DNA from: Chthonomonas sp. UBA1950
GTDB taxonomy: Bacteria; Armatimonadota; Fimbriimonadia; Fimbriimonadales; Fimbriimonadaceae
Direction of reading: 5' to 3'
Assembly (NCBI GenBank): GCA_002336105.1
Contig: DDEQ01000006.1
Span: 1-45,517 of the forward strand
DNA: 45,517 nt
The translations under genes were made by a program, and so were the position numbers. Positions 1-7,773 of this stretch are shown in pieces (the stretch's first letter is position 1; each line of letters begins with the position of its first letter). Below the pieces are notes generated by a model that saw only the letters and a program-made list of their open reading frames with translations, did no database searches and was not told where the DNA came from.

Positions 1-2250
1 TGAATCTGGATCAGCTTGAGCCTCGCGAAGCTGATCTGCGGTGATCACGTTAAATTGGACATGATGCCCATTCAGCCTAAAATATCCCCGAATCAGTTGG
101 GCTAGGCGTGCGATCCCGTCTTCGTTGGCTAGAGCGTTCGGCGTGAACTTCTGGTTGAGGAGCGTTCCGCCCGTTCTCAAGTGATCCATCTTTGAAGCAG
201 ATCGCATCACGGCGGTTGGACCGTGTCGGTCAGCGCCTTGGACAGGCGAAATGCCCTCTGAAACAGGGGTCCAAGCATGTCTTCCATCTGGGGTAGCACC
301 AATCACGCTTCCGAAGTAAACATGGCAAGTTGTCGGCAACATATCGATGTGGTACTCGCCACCTCGTCCATTAGGCCGACTATCAACCGCGCTGAAGAAA
401 GCTTCGAAACACTGGCGCATGATGTCATCGGCAGCGTCGTCGTCGTTTCCATATCTCGGTGTTTTGTTGAAGAGGCGAGCCCGGAGCGGTTCCTGATTCT
501 GAAAGTCTGTATCAAGGGCAAGCTTCAGTTCACCTAATGGGAGAGTCTTGTTCTCAAATACATGAGTCTTGATTGCGGAAAAAGAGTCGGTGATCGTGCC
601 AATACCAACGCCTTGAATGTACGAAGTGTTGTAGCGCGCTCCACCAGCGTTATAGTCCATGCCCTTTTTGATGCAATCGTCTGTGATCAGCGAAAGGAAC
701 GGGGCAGGCGCATACTTTGCGAACATCCGTTCGATAATGCTATTTCCTCGAACCTTGATTTCGACGAAGTGGTTTACCTGAGCTACCCAAGCTTCAAAAA
801 GATCGTCAAATGTTTCGAAATCAGCCACTCGTCCAGTTTTTGGACCAAGCTGTTTGCCTGTTCGTGGGTCGAAACCATTGTTTAGCGTGAGTTCGAGAAG
901 CTTCGGTAAGTTGAAATAGCCTGTGAGAATGTAGGCTTCTTTTCCGAACACGCCAGTTTCAACACAACCACTTGTGCCTGCCTGCCGCGCATCAATTAGG
1001 TCCTTCCCTTGTCTGAGGAGTTCTTGGACAACAGCATCGGCATTGAAAACCGAAGGAAAACCGTAACCGTGACTAATCACTCTAGCTGCAGCTTTCACAA
1101 ACGCGTCTGGGTTTTGCGCCGAAACCTGCACATTGTTGCTTGGCTGCAATAGATGCATCTCATCGATGACATCTAGGAGAAGATAGGAGACATCATTGAC
1201 ACCGTCTTTTCCATCTGGCGTCAGACCACCAATGTTAATGTTGGCGAAATCGGTGTAGGTACCCGACTCAGCTGCAGTGACCCCAACCTTTGGAGGAGCA
1301 GGATGATTATTGAACTTGATAAAGAAGCATTCCAAAAGCTCTTTAGCTTGTTCGTAGTCGAGTGTTCCAGCCGAAATTTCTTGGGCGTAATACGGGTTAA
1401 GGTGCTGATCGAACCTACCTGGACTATAAGAGTCCCAACCGTTGAGTTCAGTTACCACAGCAAGATGACAGAACCAATAACTCTGAAGCGCTTCCCAAAA
1501 GTCGCGCGCCGGTTCGGCTGGAACATGATCACAAACTTCGGCAATCTTCAGTAACTCGGTTTTACGAATTGGGTCTGCATCTATAGCCAATTGCCGAGCT
1601 AATGAAGCGTGGCGTTTTGCAAATAGAATGCACGCATCGGCAGCGATGTCCATCGCCATCAACTGCTCGTTGCGATCGACAGCCAGCGGATCATTTTTGA
1701 AGTCTAGGCGGCTGATGGCTTTCGCAATATCTTGCTTCAAACCATTCAACCCTTTCTCGTAAATCTTGCCGTCTGCAACAGTGTGCCCTGGCGCCCGTTG
1801 CTCCATGAACTCGGTGAAAATCCCTGCCTCGTAAGCGTCTTGCCAATCCTCCGGCAAAACGTCAAAGAGACGATCTCTCATTGATCGACCATGCCAATAG
1901 TCGATTACCTTGTTCTCATAAGCTGATCGAGCGTCTGCTGGCACCTTGTACGATGTCTTTTCGCGAGTATCGAGGATATGGAGATCCTCTAGACTGTGAC
2001 ATGTGAGTTCTGGAAAAGTCGGAACCGCCTTTGGACTGGGTCCACGTTCGCCCACAATCAGTTCGTTTTCGCCAAGAAAGATAGTCTTATGTTCGCAAAG
2101 ATAGTGGAATGCCTTTGCACGCATGACAGGCGTTGAATACTTGCCATCGTTCTGCTTATAGAACTCAGTCATCAATTCAGCTCTTTCCGAGCTGATTGAG
2201 GGGAGCGCATCAAGGCTTGCCGATCGAAGGATGCTTACGCGATCAGTCAT
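1..2250 (-). CDS. hypD: Glycyl-radical enzyme, probable trans-4-hydroxy-L-proline dehydratase (3' end beyond window)
   Basis: Reading the minus strand from ATG at 2250 gives 750 codons without a stop up to the window edge, so the C-terminus is missing. Family knowledge: HypD uses a glycyl radical to dehydrate trans-4-hydroxy-L-proline to pyrroline-5-carboxylate, which ProC then reduces to proline. Visible: an N-terminal VGERGP segment (about residue 57), APGHT with His156, and the thiyl-radical loop GTSGCVETG with Cys429 and Glu431, followed by FGKEAYILTGYFN. The CVE motif and these spacings match HypD (about 789 residues, Cys434, Gly765) better than pyruvate formate-lyase, which has adjacent cysteines. 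The radical-glycine loop (RVxGY type) should lie just past position 1 and cannot be checked. The gene starts inside the activase stop codon (ATGA overlap), implying translational coupling. No proC is adjacent. Another dehydratase or lyase of the family remains possible. Confidence 0.82.
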   Translation of the reverse strand, partial: MTDRVSILRSASLDALPSISSERAELMTEFYKQNDGKYSTPVMRAKAFHYLCEHKTIFLGENELIVGERGPSPKAVPTFPELTCHSLEDLHILDTREKTSYKVPADARSAYENKVIDYWHGRSMRDRLFDVLPEDWQDAYEAGIFTEFMEQRAPGHTVADGKIYEKGLNGLKQDIAKAISRLDFKNDPLAVDRNEQLMAMDIAADACILFAKRHASLARQLAIDADPIRKTELLKIAEVCDHVPAEPARDFWEALQSYWFCHLAVVTELNGWDSYSPGRFDQHLNPYYAQEISAGTLDYEQAKELLECFFIKFNNHPAPPKVGVTAAESGTYTDFANINIGGLTPDGKDGVNDVSYLLLDVIDEMHLLQPSNNVQVSAQNPDAFVKAAARVISHGYGFPSVFNADAVVQELLRQGKDLIDARQAGTSGCVETGVFGKEAYILTGYFNLPKLLELTLNNGFDPRTGKQLGPKTGRVADFETFDDLFEAWVAQVNHFVEIKVRGNSIIERMFAKYAPAPFLSLITDDCIKKGMDYNAGGARYNTSYIQGVGIGTITDSFSAIKTHVFENKTLPLGELKLALDTDFQNQEPLRARLFNKTPRYGNDDDAADDIMRQCFEAFFSAVDSRPNGRGGEYHIDMLPTTCHVYFGSVIGATPDGRHAWTPVSEGISPVQGADRHGPTAVMRSASKMDHLRTGGTLLNQKFTPNALANEDGIARLAQLIRGYFRLNGHHVQFNVITADQLREAQADPDS

Positions 2251-3188
2251 GATTTGTTTTTCAGATGGACATCAAGGCCGTAGCCTTGGAGGATTTCAGC
2301 GGCGTGGAGGACTTCTTCAATCTCTGGTTCTCGGAAACTTGCTGGTTCTGGCATTCCAAGTTTGAGATGCTTCTGACGTCCGAGTTGATGATAAGGCAGG
2401 AGCCAAACAGGATATTGCTTCGGTAGCAGACTGATGAAGCAGCCAAAGGCATGTAGATCAGAGTCCGAATCGTTAAACCCAGGAATAAACGGAATCCTTA
2501 TCCAAACATTAGCATTGGCCTCCGCGAGAGCAACCAGATTCTCTAATATTCTTTCGTTTGATACGCCTGTCTTTTTGCGGTGTCGCTCGTCATCCATCTG
2601 TTTCAAGTCATATAAAAACAGATCCGTATAAGGCTGTATCATCAGGAAATCTTGCTTGCGTGCAAATCCACAAGTGTCGATTACAGTCGAGATTCCGATT
2701 TTTTTACAGGCCTGAACGAGCTGCAACAGATACCTTGGATGCGTCATCGGTTCGCCGCCGCTAAACGTAACCCCTCCCCCAGATTCATCATAAAAGGGGC
2801 GATCACGGATAATCTGAGCAATCACCTCACCGACGGAAATCGATTCACCGATAAATTTGCGTGCGTCGGTTGGACACACCGTTACGCAACTCCCGCATCG
2901 GTCGCACTTTGACTGATTTGGGAACGGTTGATCAGGCGAGATCAACTCCTTTGGGCAAGCCCCGGAACAGGCTCCACAATGTAGGCAACGATCTTGATCG
3001 TAACTTACCTGAGCGAGCGGCAGTTGACTCTCTGGATTGTGGCACCAGGAACATCGGAGCGGGCACCCTTTTAGGAATACCGTTGTGCGTATGCCAGGGC
3101 CATCGTCGCTACAAAAGCGTTGCACATTAAAAACGTGAGCGCTGTGAACTAACTCCACTTTAGGCTGAAAGGAAATCGTGCTAGACAC
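2247..3188 (-). CDS. Glycyl-radical enzyme activating enzyme (radical SAM)
   Basis: This 313-residue radical-SAM activase would install the glycyl radical on the downstream dehydratase by abstracting a hydrogen with 5'-deoxyadenosyl radical. Visible: the glycyl-radical activase signature around residues 29-52 (DGPGIRTTVFLKGC, then the CX3CX2C cluster Cys42/46/49). An inserted di-cluster ferredoxin module follows, with Cys68/71/74/78 and Cys95/98/101/105, then the GGEPMTHP motif near residue 144. The extra two [4Fe-4S] clusters are typical of activases for dehydratase-type glycyl-radical enzymes and are absent from PflA. The start used is GTG at 3188; there is no good ribosome binding site, and GTG at Val11 or Val14 is an alternative. 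The stop overlaps the next start by 4 bp. A perfect dyad lies 29 bp upstream. Confidence 0.88.
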   Translation of the reverse strand: MSSTISFQPKVELVHSAHVFNVQRFCSDDGPGIRTTVFLKGCPLRCSWCHNPESQLPLAQVSYDQDRCLHCGACSGACPKELISPDQPFPNQSKCDRCGSCVTVCPTDARKFIGESISVGEVIAQIIRDRPFYDESGGGVTFSGGEPMTHPRYLLQLVQACKKIGISTVIDTCGFARKQDFLMIQPYTDLFLYDLKQMDDERHRKKTGVSNERILENLVALAEANANVWIRIPFIPGFNDSDSDLHAFGCFISLLPKQYPVWLLPYHQLGRQKHLKLGMPEPASFREPEIEEVLHAAEILQGYGLDVHLKNKS

Positions 3189-3216
3189 GATATTTTCATT
3201 ATGTTTGCTTCTGATT

Positions 3217-3244
3217 CACATTCGTTTAATGTTAAACGAATGTG
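3217..3244. promoter_or_regulatory. Perfect 12-4-12 inverted repeat, likely operator of the glycyl-radical operon
   Basis: Arms CACATTCGTTTA and TAAACGAATGTG are exact reverse complements around a 4-base centre (ATGT). The dyad ends 29 bp before the activase GTG. There is no T-run on either side, so an operator for a dimeric regulator is more likely than a terminator. No regulator gene is adjacent to name the family. Confidence 0.6.
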
Positions 3245-3447
3245 CGTCGATTGTAGCTAGAAATTCGAATGGGAGATCAATCACTAGCCGATGATTTCGA
3301 AGTTCACATTTAGCAAACAGCGGATGGTCTAGGTGAATCACTGAAAGCCAAACTCTCAAAAAAAACTCTACCTACTATAAGTTCAGTAGCAGATGATTTC
3401 TGGTTTCGGAGCACCACCAGTGCTTTTAAGGACGCAAACTGGCTTGT

Positions 3448-3612
3448 TTGAAAGGAGCTTATGAAAGGGTAGTTGTCTATGCAACCTCAGGCGACTACAT
3501 TGTTAGCATAAATCAGTCTTGGAGAGGCTTCGCTTTTCAAGTATTCGAATCCGAATATCTCGATGGTGTATTCGGAAGGAACTTGACAGTTACTGCCAAA
3601 CTTTTGCAGTAA
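3448..3612 (+). CDS. Possible small protein, 54 residues, or gene remnant
   Basis: A plus-strand frame opens after a TAA at 3427 and runs from TTG at 3448 to TAA at 3610. Composition is protein-like: a VVVYATSGDYIVS stretch, then SWRGFAFQVF, then NLTVTAKLLQ at the end. This suggests alternating beta strands. There is no convincing ribosome binding site and I recognise no family. It sits opposite in direction to both neighbours, and its stop codon lies inside the inverted repeat 3584-3618. It may be a decayed fragment or chance. Confidence 0.22.
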   Translation: MKGAYERVVVYATSGDYIVSINQSWRGFAFQVFESEYLDGVFGRNLTVTAKLLQ

Positions 3613-3618
3613 CTGTCA
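3584..3618. repeat. Inverted repeat with 13-bp perfect arms downstream of dnaA
   Basis: Arms TGACAGTTACTGC and GCAGTAACTGTCA are separated by 9 bases. It lies about 50 bp beyond the dnaA stop and could be a transcription-ending hairpin for dnaA. However, there is no T-run on the minus-strand exit side, so this is not a canonical intrinsic terminator. Confidence 0.5.
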
Positions 3619-3666
3619 GCTAAAAAAGCTAGTAAACGATCCGCTCGAAACAGAGCCTAACATGTC

Positions 3667-5046
3667 CTAGCCTTCTGGATAGAGATTACGCATCAGCATT
3701 TTGATCGTGCCTCTCAGCTCGCGGTCGTAGTGCATTAGTTCGCTGATTTTTTGGTAACCGTGCATCATCGATGTGTGATCACGATCTCCAAAGATTCCTC
3801 CGATATGCTTCCAAGAATCGCCGCGAATCTCTCTGGAAAGAAAAACGGCAACGTGCCTTGCTTGAACAATCGGAGCCTTCCGTGAAGGCCCTTTCATCTC
3901 ATCGGTTGAGATTCGAAAATGGGTTCCAACCGCTTCCATGATAGTTTCAACACTCGGCTTAGCCAAGACTCCCGCACGGTAATGCTGATCGACAATTCGT
4001 AAAGCCAAGTCCATTGACATTGTCGCCGAATCTACGCTTGCGACTGCAGCCAACTTGGTCAGAGCCCCTTCGAGCACGCGAATGTTGCCAGGCACGCTTT
4101 CGGCAAGAAACATTGCAACACTCATATCCAGTTCGATGCCTTCCTGAGAGGCTTTACTCAGTAGGATCGCACATCTAGTCTCGGTATCTGGCATCTGTAT
4201 ATCAGCCACCAAACCAGATTCAAACCGGGATCTGAGGCGCTCGTCCATCAGATACAGGTCGCGTGGAGGACGGTCACTGGTTAAAACTATCTGCTTTCCG
4301 AGGCTGTGCAGGTAGTTAAACGTGTGAAATATCTCTTCTTGAGTTTTGTCACGGCCAGCGATCAACTGGATATCATCCACAAGCCATATTCCGACCGATC
4401 TTTGCGCTCGGCGAAACTGCTCAATCTTGTTGTTCTGTAAAGCGGTGACAAATTCTTCAGCGAATTGCTGTGCTGTAATGTACACCAACGGAAAGCGGGA
4501 GCTTTGACTGAGCAACTCACGCGCTATGGAGTGCAAAAGATGCGTCTTTCCTAGTCCACTCGGGCCGTAGATGAACAGAGGGTTATATTTGCCTCCAGGG
4601 TTAGCAGCCACGGCTTTGGCGCCTGCTACTGCATATCTATTGCTTTGGCCAGTAACAAACGTTTCAAATGAAAACTTTGGAGAAGGCTTGAAGCTTTGAA
4701 CATCAGTTGCAACGACAGAAACCGCTGCGGATGGAGTCTCGATTTTGTGCTGTGTTTTCTCTCGGGCTTCGAGAATGAGTTCAACTGTAATCGGTTCTCC
4801 CACTTCGTCAGACAGAAAACTCTGAATAGTGGACAAGTACCGCTCTCGAACCCATTCTTGTACGAACTTACCCGGCACTCCGATCTCGAACGTGCTCATT
4901 TCGTACCGAATAGGTTTCAGTGGGCGAATGAAACGCTCAAACCATGCTGACGGGATCTCCGGTTGGAGCCTTCTGATCGCCGAAGCCCAAGACCTTTGGA
5001 GCACTACAGTTCGATCGTCATCTTCAAAGGTCAATTGGTCTTTCAT
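3667..5046 (-). CDS. dnaA: Chromosomal replication initiator protein DnaA
   Basis: DnaA is the AAA+ ATPase that binds DnaA boxes and melts oriC. This 459-residue protein has the full architecture. Domain I is at about residues 18-95 (WASAIRRLQPEIPSAWFERF). A short linker follows. The AAA+ domain has Walker A GPSGLGKTH at 161-169, Walker B WLVDDIQ at 221-227, the sensor segment VLTSDRPP and the arginine-finger region DERLRSRFESGL. Domain IV carries the DnaA signature as GDRDHTSMMHGYQKI. The start is ATG at 5046, 11 bp from a perfect dyad that may be autoregulatory. No dnaN, recF or rpmH lies next to it, so the usual replication cluster is broken up here. Divergent from an HTH gene. Confidence 0.96.
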   Translation of the reverse strand: MKDQLTFEDDDRTVVLQRSWASAIRRLQPEIPSAWFERFIRPLKPIRYEMSTFEIGVPGKFVQEWVRERYLSTIQSFLSDEVGEPITVELILEAREKTQHKIETPSAAVSVVATDVQSFKPSPKFSFETFVTGQSNRYAVAGAKAVAANPGGKYNPLFIYGPSGLGKTHLLHSIARELLSQSSRFPLVYITAQQFAEEFVTALQNNKIEQFRRAQRSVGIWLVDDIQLIAGRDKTQEEIFHTFNYLHSLGKQIVLTSDRPPRDLYLMDERLRSRFESGLVADIQMPDTETRCAILLSKASQEGIELDMSVAMFLAESVPGNIRVLEGALTKLAAVASVDSATMSMDLALRIVDQHYRAGVLAKPSVETIMEAVGTHFRISTDEMKGPSRKAPIVQARHVAVFLSREIRGDSWKHIGGIFGDRDHTSMMHGYQKISELMHYDRELRGTIKMLMRNLYPEG

Positions 5047-5056
5047 AGCTCAAAAT

Positions 5057-5074
5057 CTAAGCGAAATCGCTTAG
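5057..5074. promoter_or_regulatory. Perfect 8-2-8 dyad in front of the dnaA start
   Basis: CTAAGCGA-AA-TCGCTTAG ends 11 bp upstream of the dnaA ATG on the minus strand. Half of it (AAGCGAAATCG) recurs at 5357-5367 near the divergent gene, so one regulator could bind both ends of the intergenic region. Confidence 0.5.
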
Positions 5075-5108
5075 CAGGGTGTCGATTATACACGGCAAAT
5101 CTCAAATG

Positions 5109-5148
5109 AGTTATTTTTCAAAGGTTCATATATGGGTGAAAAATAACT
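5109..5148. repeat. Inverted repeat with 12-bp arms, dnaA upstream region
   Basis: AGTTATTTTTCA at 5109-5120 is an exact reverse complement of TGAAAAATAACT at 5137-5148, with a 16-base spacer containing CATATATG. It is AT-rich and could be a protein-binding dyad or an unwinding element. Confidence 0.5.
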
Positions 5149-5438
5149 TGCAAATCGATTCAGAACTACTGAAGAATAAATAAGAACCTTTTCCGCCTTT
5201 TTTCATTGTTTTTCTCTTCTTTTTACAATATAGAGAAGAATGACTGACATGCGTCTACACGAATGTGTGTTAGGTTAACCTAGCTTCAATCAAGTGATTC
5301 TGTAAGGAAACCGAATTAAAGTTTAACTTAAAAATCACTGTTAAATATACTGGGTCAAGCGAAATCGATTTTGCAACATTCGATAGTTTTTACAACTCTA
5401 TCTGCCACTCTCATTTCCCGCTGAAAACAACATAGCCC

Positions 5439-6449
5439 TTGACTTTACATGTCCCAAAAAGGGATGCTTTACTGTTCTTGGAGTTTAGTACTCTTATGCA
5501 TATTGAAGGGAGACCGGCAAGGAGAGAAGACTTAGCAGTAATGCTGTCGCTAAGTGTGCCTCCTGAAGCAAAAAATGATGCGGCTAAAATTCATGCCGCT
5601 ACCGAGGTTTGGCACGGATTATGGGACTCGTTCAGTCCCGATGGAATAGTGCTTGAGGACCTCTCGAATGGTGAGCCTGAGACAGTTGGCTTCATGCTCG
5701 GCGTTTACGTGACTGATGAAGCTTATAGAAAGCACATCATCAACGCGGACTCGCCTGGCCTGCTTGAGCGAATTGTTCAGGCAGAACAGCGGACACACAC
5801 CATCGCGCTTCCCCCTGAACGTGTCGGAGTCGCTAATTTCAAAGATGGTCTCAACCTGATGGTTTGTTACATCGGATGGGCAGGCGATGACTACCAAACT
5901 GAGTCAACAACAAAGATTCGTGGTGCAGTTGCCAATGCGTATATCGAACACACGGGAGGCAACCGCGTCAAACGGATGTTTGGTGAACTAGGCGGCGAAA
6001 AGCTGCTCTCGCTCATGTTGCGTCTCGGCTGCAAAGTTCTCAATGACTACAAACAATGGGCTTCAACGAACGGTTGCCTGGAAGCCCCGAAACGGCCGTA
6101 TCTTGTTGGGATTTCGAAAGAAGATGCATTGCAGTCAGAGAACTATTGGTTGTCTCGAGTGTTCAGCTACTTCCCTCCCGTCTTTCGATTTACCGAGAGC
6201 CAAAGAGACATTTTGTTGTTGGCACGAGATGGCTTAACTGATGTTGAGATCGCACAAGTCTTGGACACCACGCCTGATGCGGTCAAAAAACGTTGGACTA
6301 GCATTTACAGCCGTGTCAATCGTCTGAACCCCAAGTTGCTCCCCGAACAACGAGTAGTCGGAAGGGGGCAAGAGAAGAGGCGAGCGCTTCTTGCGCATCT
6401 GAGGCATCGCCTTGAAGAACTCAGACCCTATACGCCTTCAAAAAGGTAA
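5439..6449 (+). CDS. Uncharacterised protein with C-terminal LuxR-type helix-turn-helix
   Basis: I do not recognise the family. The 336-residue protein has about 250 N-terminal residues of unassigned sequence. These include a soluble, acidic segment with PEAKNDAAKIHAATEVW near residue 42 and a region LFGELGGEKLLSLMLRLGC-like near 190. At 251-293 there is a LuxR/sigma-4-type HTH (FTESQRDILLLARDGLTDVEIAQ and on) followed by a basic tail. That points to DNA binding; no receiver or ligand-binding domain is evident. The frame opens at 5436 and the first start is TTG at 5439. ATG at 5496, with GGAG 12 bases upstream, is a plausible alternative. It is divergent from dnaA and shares the AAGCGAAATCG repeat region. 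The next gene, fabZ, follows after 36 bp. Confidence 0.75.
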   Translation: MTLHVPKRDALLFLEFSTLMHIEGRPARREDLAVMLSLSVPPEAKNDAAKIHAATEVWHGLWDSFSPDGIVLEDLSNGEPETVGFMLGVYVTDEAYRKHIINADSPGLLERIVQAEQRTHTIALPPERVGVANFKDGLNLMVCYIGWAGDDYQTESTTKIRGAVANAYIEHTGGNRVKRMFGELGGEKLLSLMLRLGCKVLNDYKQWASTNGCLEAPKRPYLVGISKEDALQSENYWLSRVFSYFPPVFRFTESQRDILLLARDGLTDVEIAQVLDTTPDAVKKRWTSIYSRVNRLNPKLLPEQRVVGRGQEKRRALLAHLRHRLEELRPYTPSKR

Positions 6450-6485
6450 CCTCTGGCGAATCGCGCTTGCGATGGAGAGATTTTA

Positions 6486-6920
6486 TTGATCGACATCCAC
6501 CGTATTCTTGAACTTATGCCGCATCGCTATCCGATGCTTCTCGTTGATCGAATCGTTGAAATCAGCGAGGACGGAAGCAAATGCCGTGGTCTCAAAAACG
6601 TTACTATCAACGAACCTTTTTTCCAGGGCCACTACCCCGGAAAACCGATCATGCCAGGCGTCCTCATTTTAGAGGCCATGGCACAAGTGTCTTCCGCCAT
6701 TCTTTTGACCGGAGAAAGACAAGGCATGATCCCGTTGATTGGAGCAATTGACGACGTCAAGTTTAAGCGAATCGTTCAGCCTGGTGACCAGTTGATCGTG
6801 GACTGCGAAATCCTTTGGATTCGAGGCACCATTGGCAAAATCAAAGCAGTTGGAACTGTTGACGGCGATGTTGCCGCGCAGATGGAAATGACATTCAAAC
6901 TCAAGCCAAGGGACGCATAG
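6486..6920 (+). CDS. fabZ: 3-hydroxyacyl-[acyl-carrier-protein] dehydratase FabZ
   Basis: FabZ removes water from 3-hydroxyacyl-ACP in type II fatty-acid synthesis in the cytoplasm. The 144-residue product has the family's usual length and hot-dog fold motifs. LMPHRYPMLLVDR is at 10-22. The active-site helix is FFQGHYPGKPIMPGVLILEAMAQ-like, with catalytic His49 and Glu63. The start is TTG at 6486, fixed by GGAGA at 6474-6478 with 7-base spacing. One base separates its stop from lpxA. The fabZ-lpxA order is the one found in lipid A clusters of many diderms, where FabZ supplies and competes for the 3-hydroxyacyl-ACP that LpxA uses. Confidence 0.96.
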   Translation: MIDIHRILELMPHRYPMLLVDRIVEISEDGSKCRGLKNVTINEPFFQGHYPGKPIMPGVLILEAMAQVSSAILLTGERQGMIPLIGAIDDVKFKRIVQPGDQLIVDCEILWIRGTIGKIKAVGTVDGDVAAQMEMTFKLKPRDA

Positions 6921-6921
6921 C

Positions 6922-7710
6922 TTGCCAAAGATTCATCCTCTCGCATACGTTGATCCAAAGGCCGAACTTGCCGAAGACGTCGTCGTCGGACCTTTTTGCA
7001 ACGTTGAAGCCAATGTGGTTATCGGATTAGGATGCACTCTTGACTCCCACGTGACAGTCAAACATCACACAACAATTGGAGAACGGAACTTCATAGGTCA
7101 AGGTGCTGTCATTGGCGGAGATCCTCAATCGACAGGATACAAGGGTCAAGACACCTTTTTAGTCATTGGAAATGACAACGTTTTCCGCGAATACGTCACG
7201 ATCCACAGGTCGATGACAGAAGGTAAAACCACCCGCATCGGCAATCACAACTTTATCATGGCTTATGTCCATCTCGGACATGACGTGACACTGCATGACA
7301 ACATCACGATGGCTAATAACTCAGGGGTTAGTGGTCATGTCACGATTGAAGATCGAGCCGTCATCGGTGGCATGTGTGGAATTCACCAATTTTGCAGGAT
7401 AGGAAAAGTGGCAATGGTTGGCGGAATGAGCCGCATCACCCGTGATGTGCCTCCATTCATGCTGGTAGAAGGCATCAATCAGGAAGTTCACGATATCAAT
7501 GCTGTCGGGCTAAGACGAATTGGAATCACCCAAGAGTCAAGGCTTGCCATGCACAAAGCCTGTAAGGTGCTTTACAAAAGCCAGATTGGTCTGTCAAACG
7601 CCATTGAGATCGTCCTGAAGGAAGTTCCAAATACGGACGAAATCAAGTATTTGCTCGACTTCGAGCGTCGTCGTTTCAATGGCCGAAATGGACGTGGCGA
7701 CCAGCCTTAA
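6922..7710 (+). CDS. lpxA: UDP-N-acetylglucosamine acyltransferase LpxA
   Basis: LpxA transfers a 3-hydroxyacyl chain from ACP to UDP-GlcNAc, the first step of lipid A synthesis. The 262-residue protein begins with the left-handed parallel beta-helix hexapeptide repeats (residues 2-190, for example VVVGPFCNVEANVVIG). The active-site strand HLGHDVTL holds His120, the equivalent of E. coli His125. A helical C-terminal domain follows from about 190. The start is TTG at 6922 with no clear ribosome binding site, one base after the fabZ stop, so translation is probably coupled. Presence of lpxA argues that the host makes lipopolysaccharide and has an outer membrane; the later lpx genes are not in this window. 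Confidence 0.95.
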   Translation: MPKIHPLAYVDPKAELAEDVVVGPFCNVEANVVIGLGCTLDSHVTVKHHTTIGERNFIGQGAVIGGDPQSTGYKGQDTFLVIGNDNVFREYVTIHRSMTEGKTTRIGNHNFIMAYVHLGHDVTLHDNITMANNSGVSGHVTIEDRAVIGGMCGIHQFCRIGKVAMVGGMSRITRDVPPFMLVEGINQEVHDINAVGLRRIGITQESRLAMHKACKVLYKSQIGLSNAIEIVLKEVPNTDEIKYLLDFERRRFNGRNGRGDQP

Positions 7711-7773
7711 GGTTGCAATGCAGTTTCAAAACTAAGTAGGATCTACATCAGTCAGGACTTTTACACAGACAAA

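Larger units (their letters stand above)
3189..3666. other. 478-bp intergenic stretch between the activase start and the dnaA end
   Basis: Both flanking genes are on the minus strand. The stretch holds the operator-like dyad at 3217-3244, a possible 54-codon plus-strand reading frame (3448-3612), a short dyad TATTCG-AATC-CGAATA at 3542-3557 and a 13-bp inverted repeat at 3584-3618. I see no RNA gene and no longer conserved reading frame. Confidence 0.6.
5047..5438. promoter_or_regulatory. Divergent dnaA intergenic region, AT-rich with several dyads
   Basis: This 392-bp gap separates dnaA (minus) from the HTH gene (plus). It contains dyads at 5057-5074 and 5109-5148, the palindrome TAGGTTAACCTA at 5271-5282, and the 11-mer AAGCGAAATCG in direct orientation at 5059-5069 and 5357-5367. 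It also has an A/T-rich block around 5150-5240. One near-consensus DnaA box (TTATACACG, 8 of 9) is at 5086-5094. An origin is possible but a single box does not establish it. Confidence 0.5.

Noticed and set aside
277..1554. Several plus-strand reading frames of 83-107 residues (277-537, 562-885, 1303-1554)
   Set aside because: They lie opposite the uninterrupted minus-strand glycyl-radical enzyme, whose motifs are clear; the plus-strand frames show no domain or ribosome binding site.
5047..5438. Calling this gap the replication origin
   Set aside because: Only one near-consensus DnaA box (8 of 9) is visible; AT-richness and dyads alone are not enough. GC skew cannot be judged from this window.
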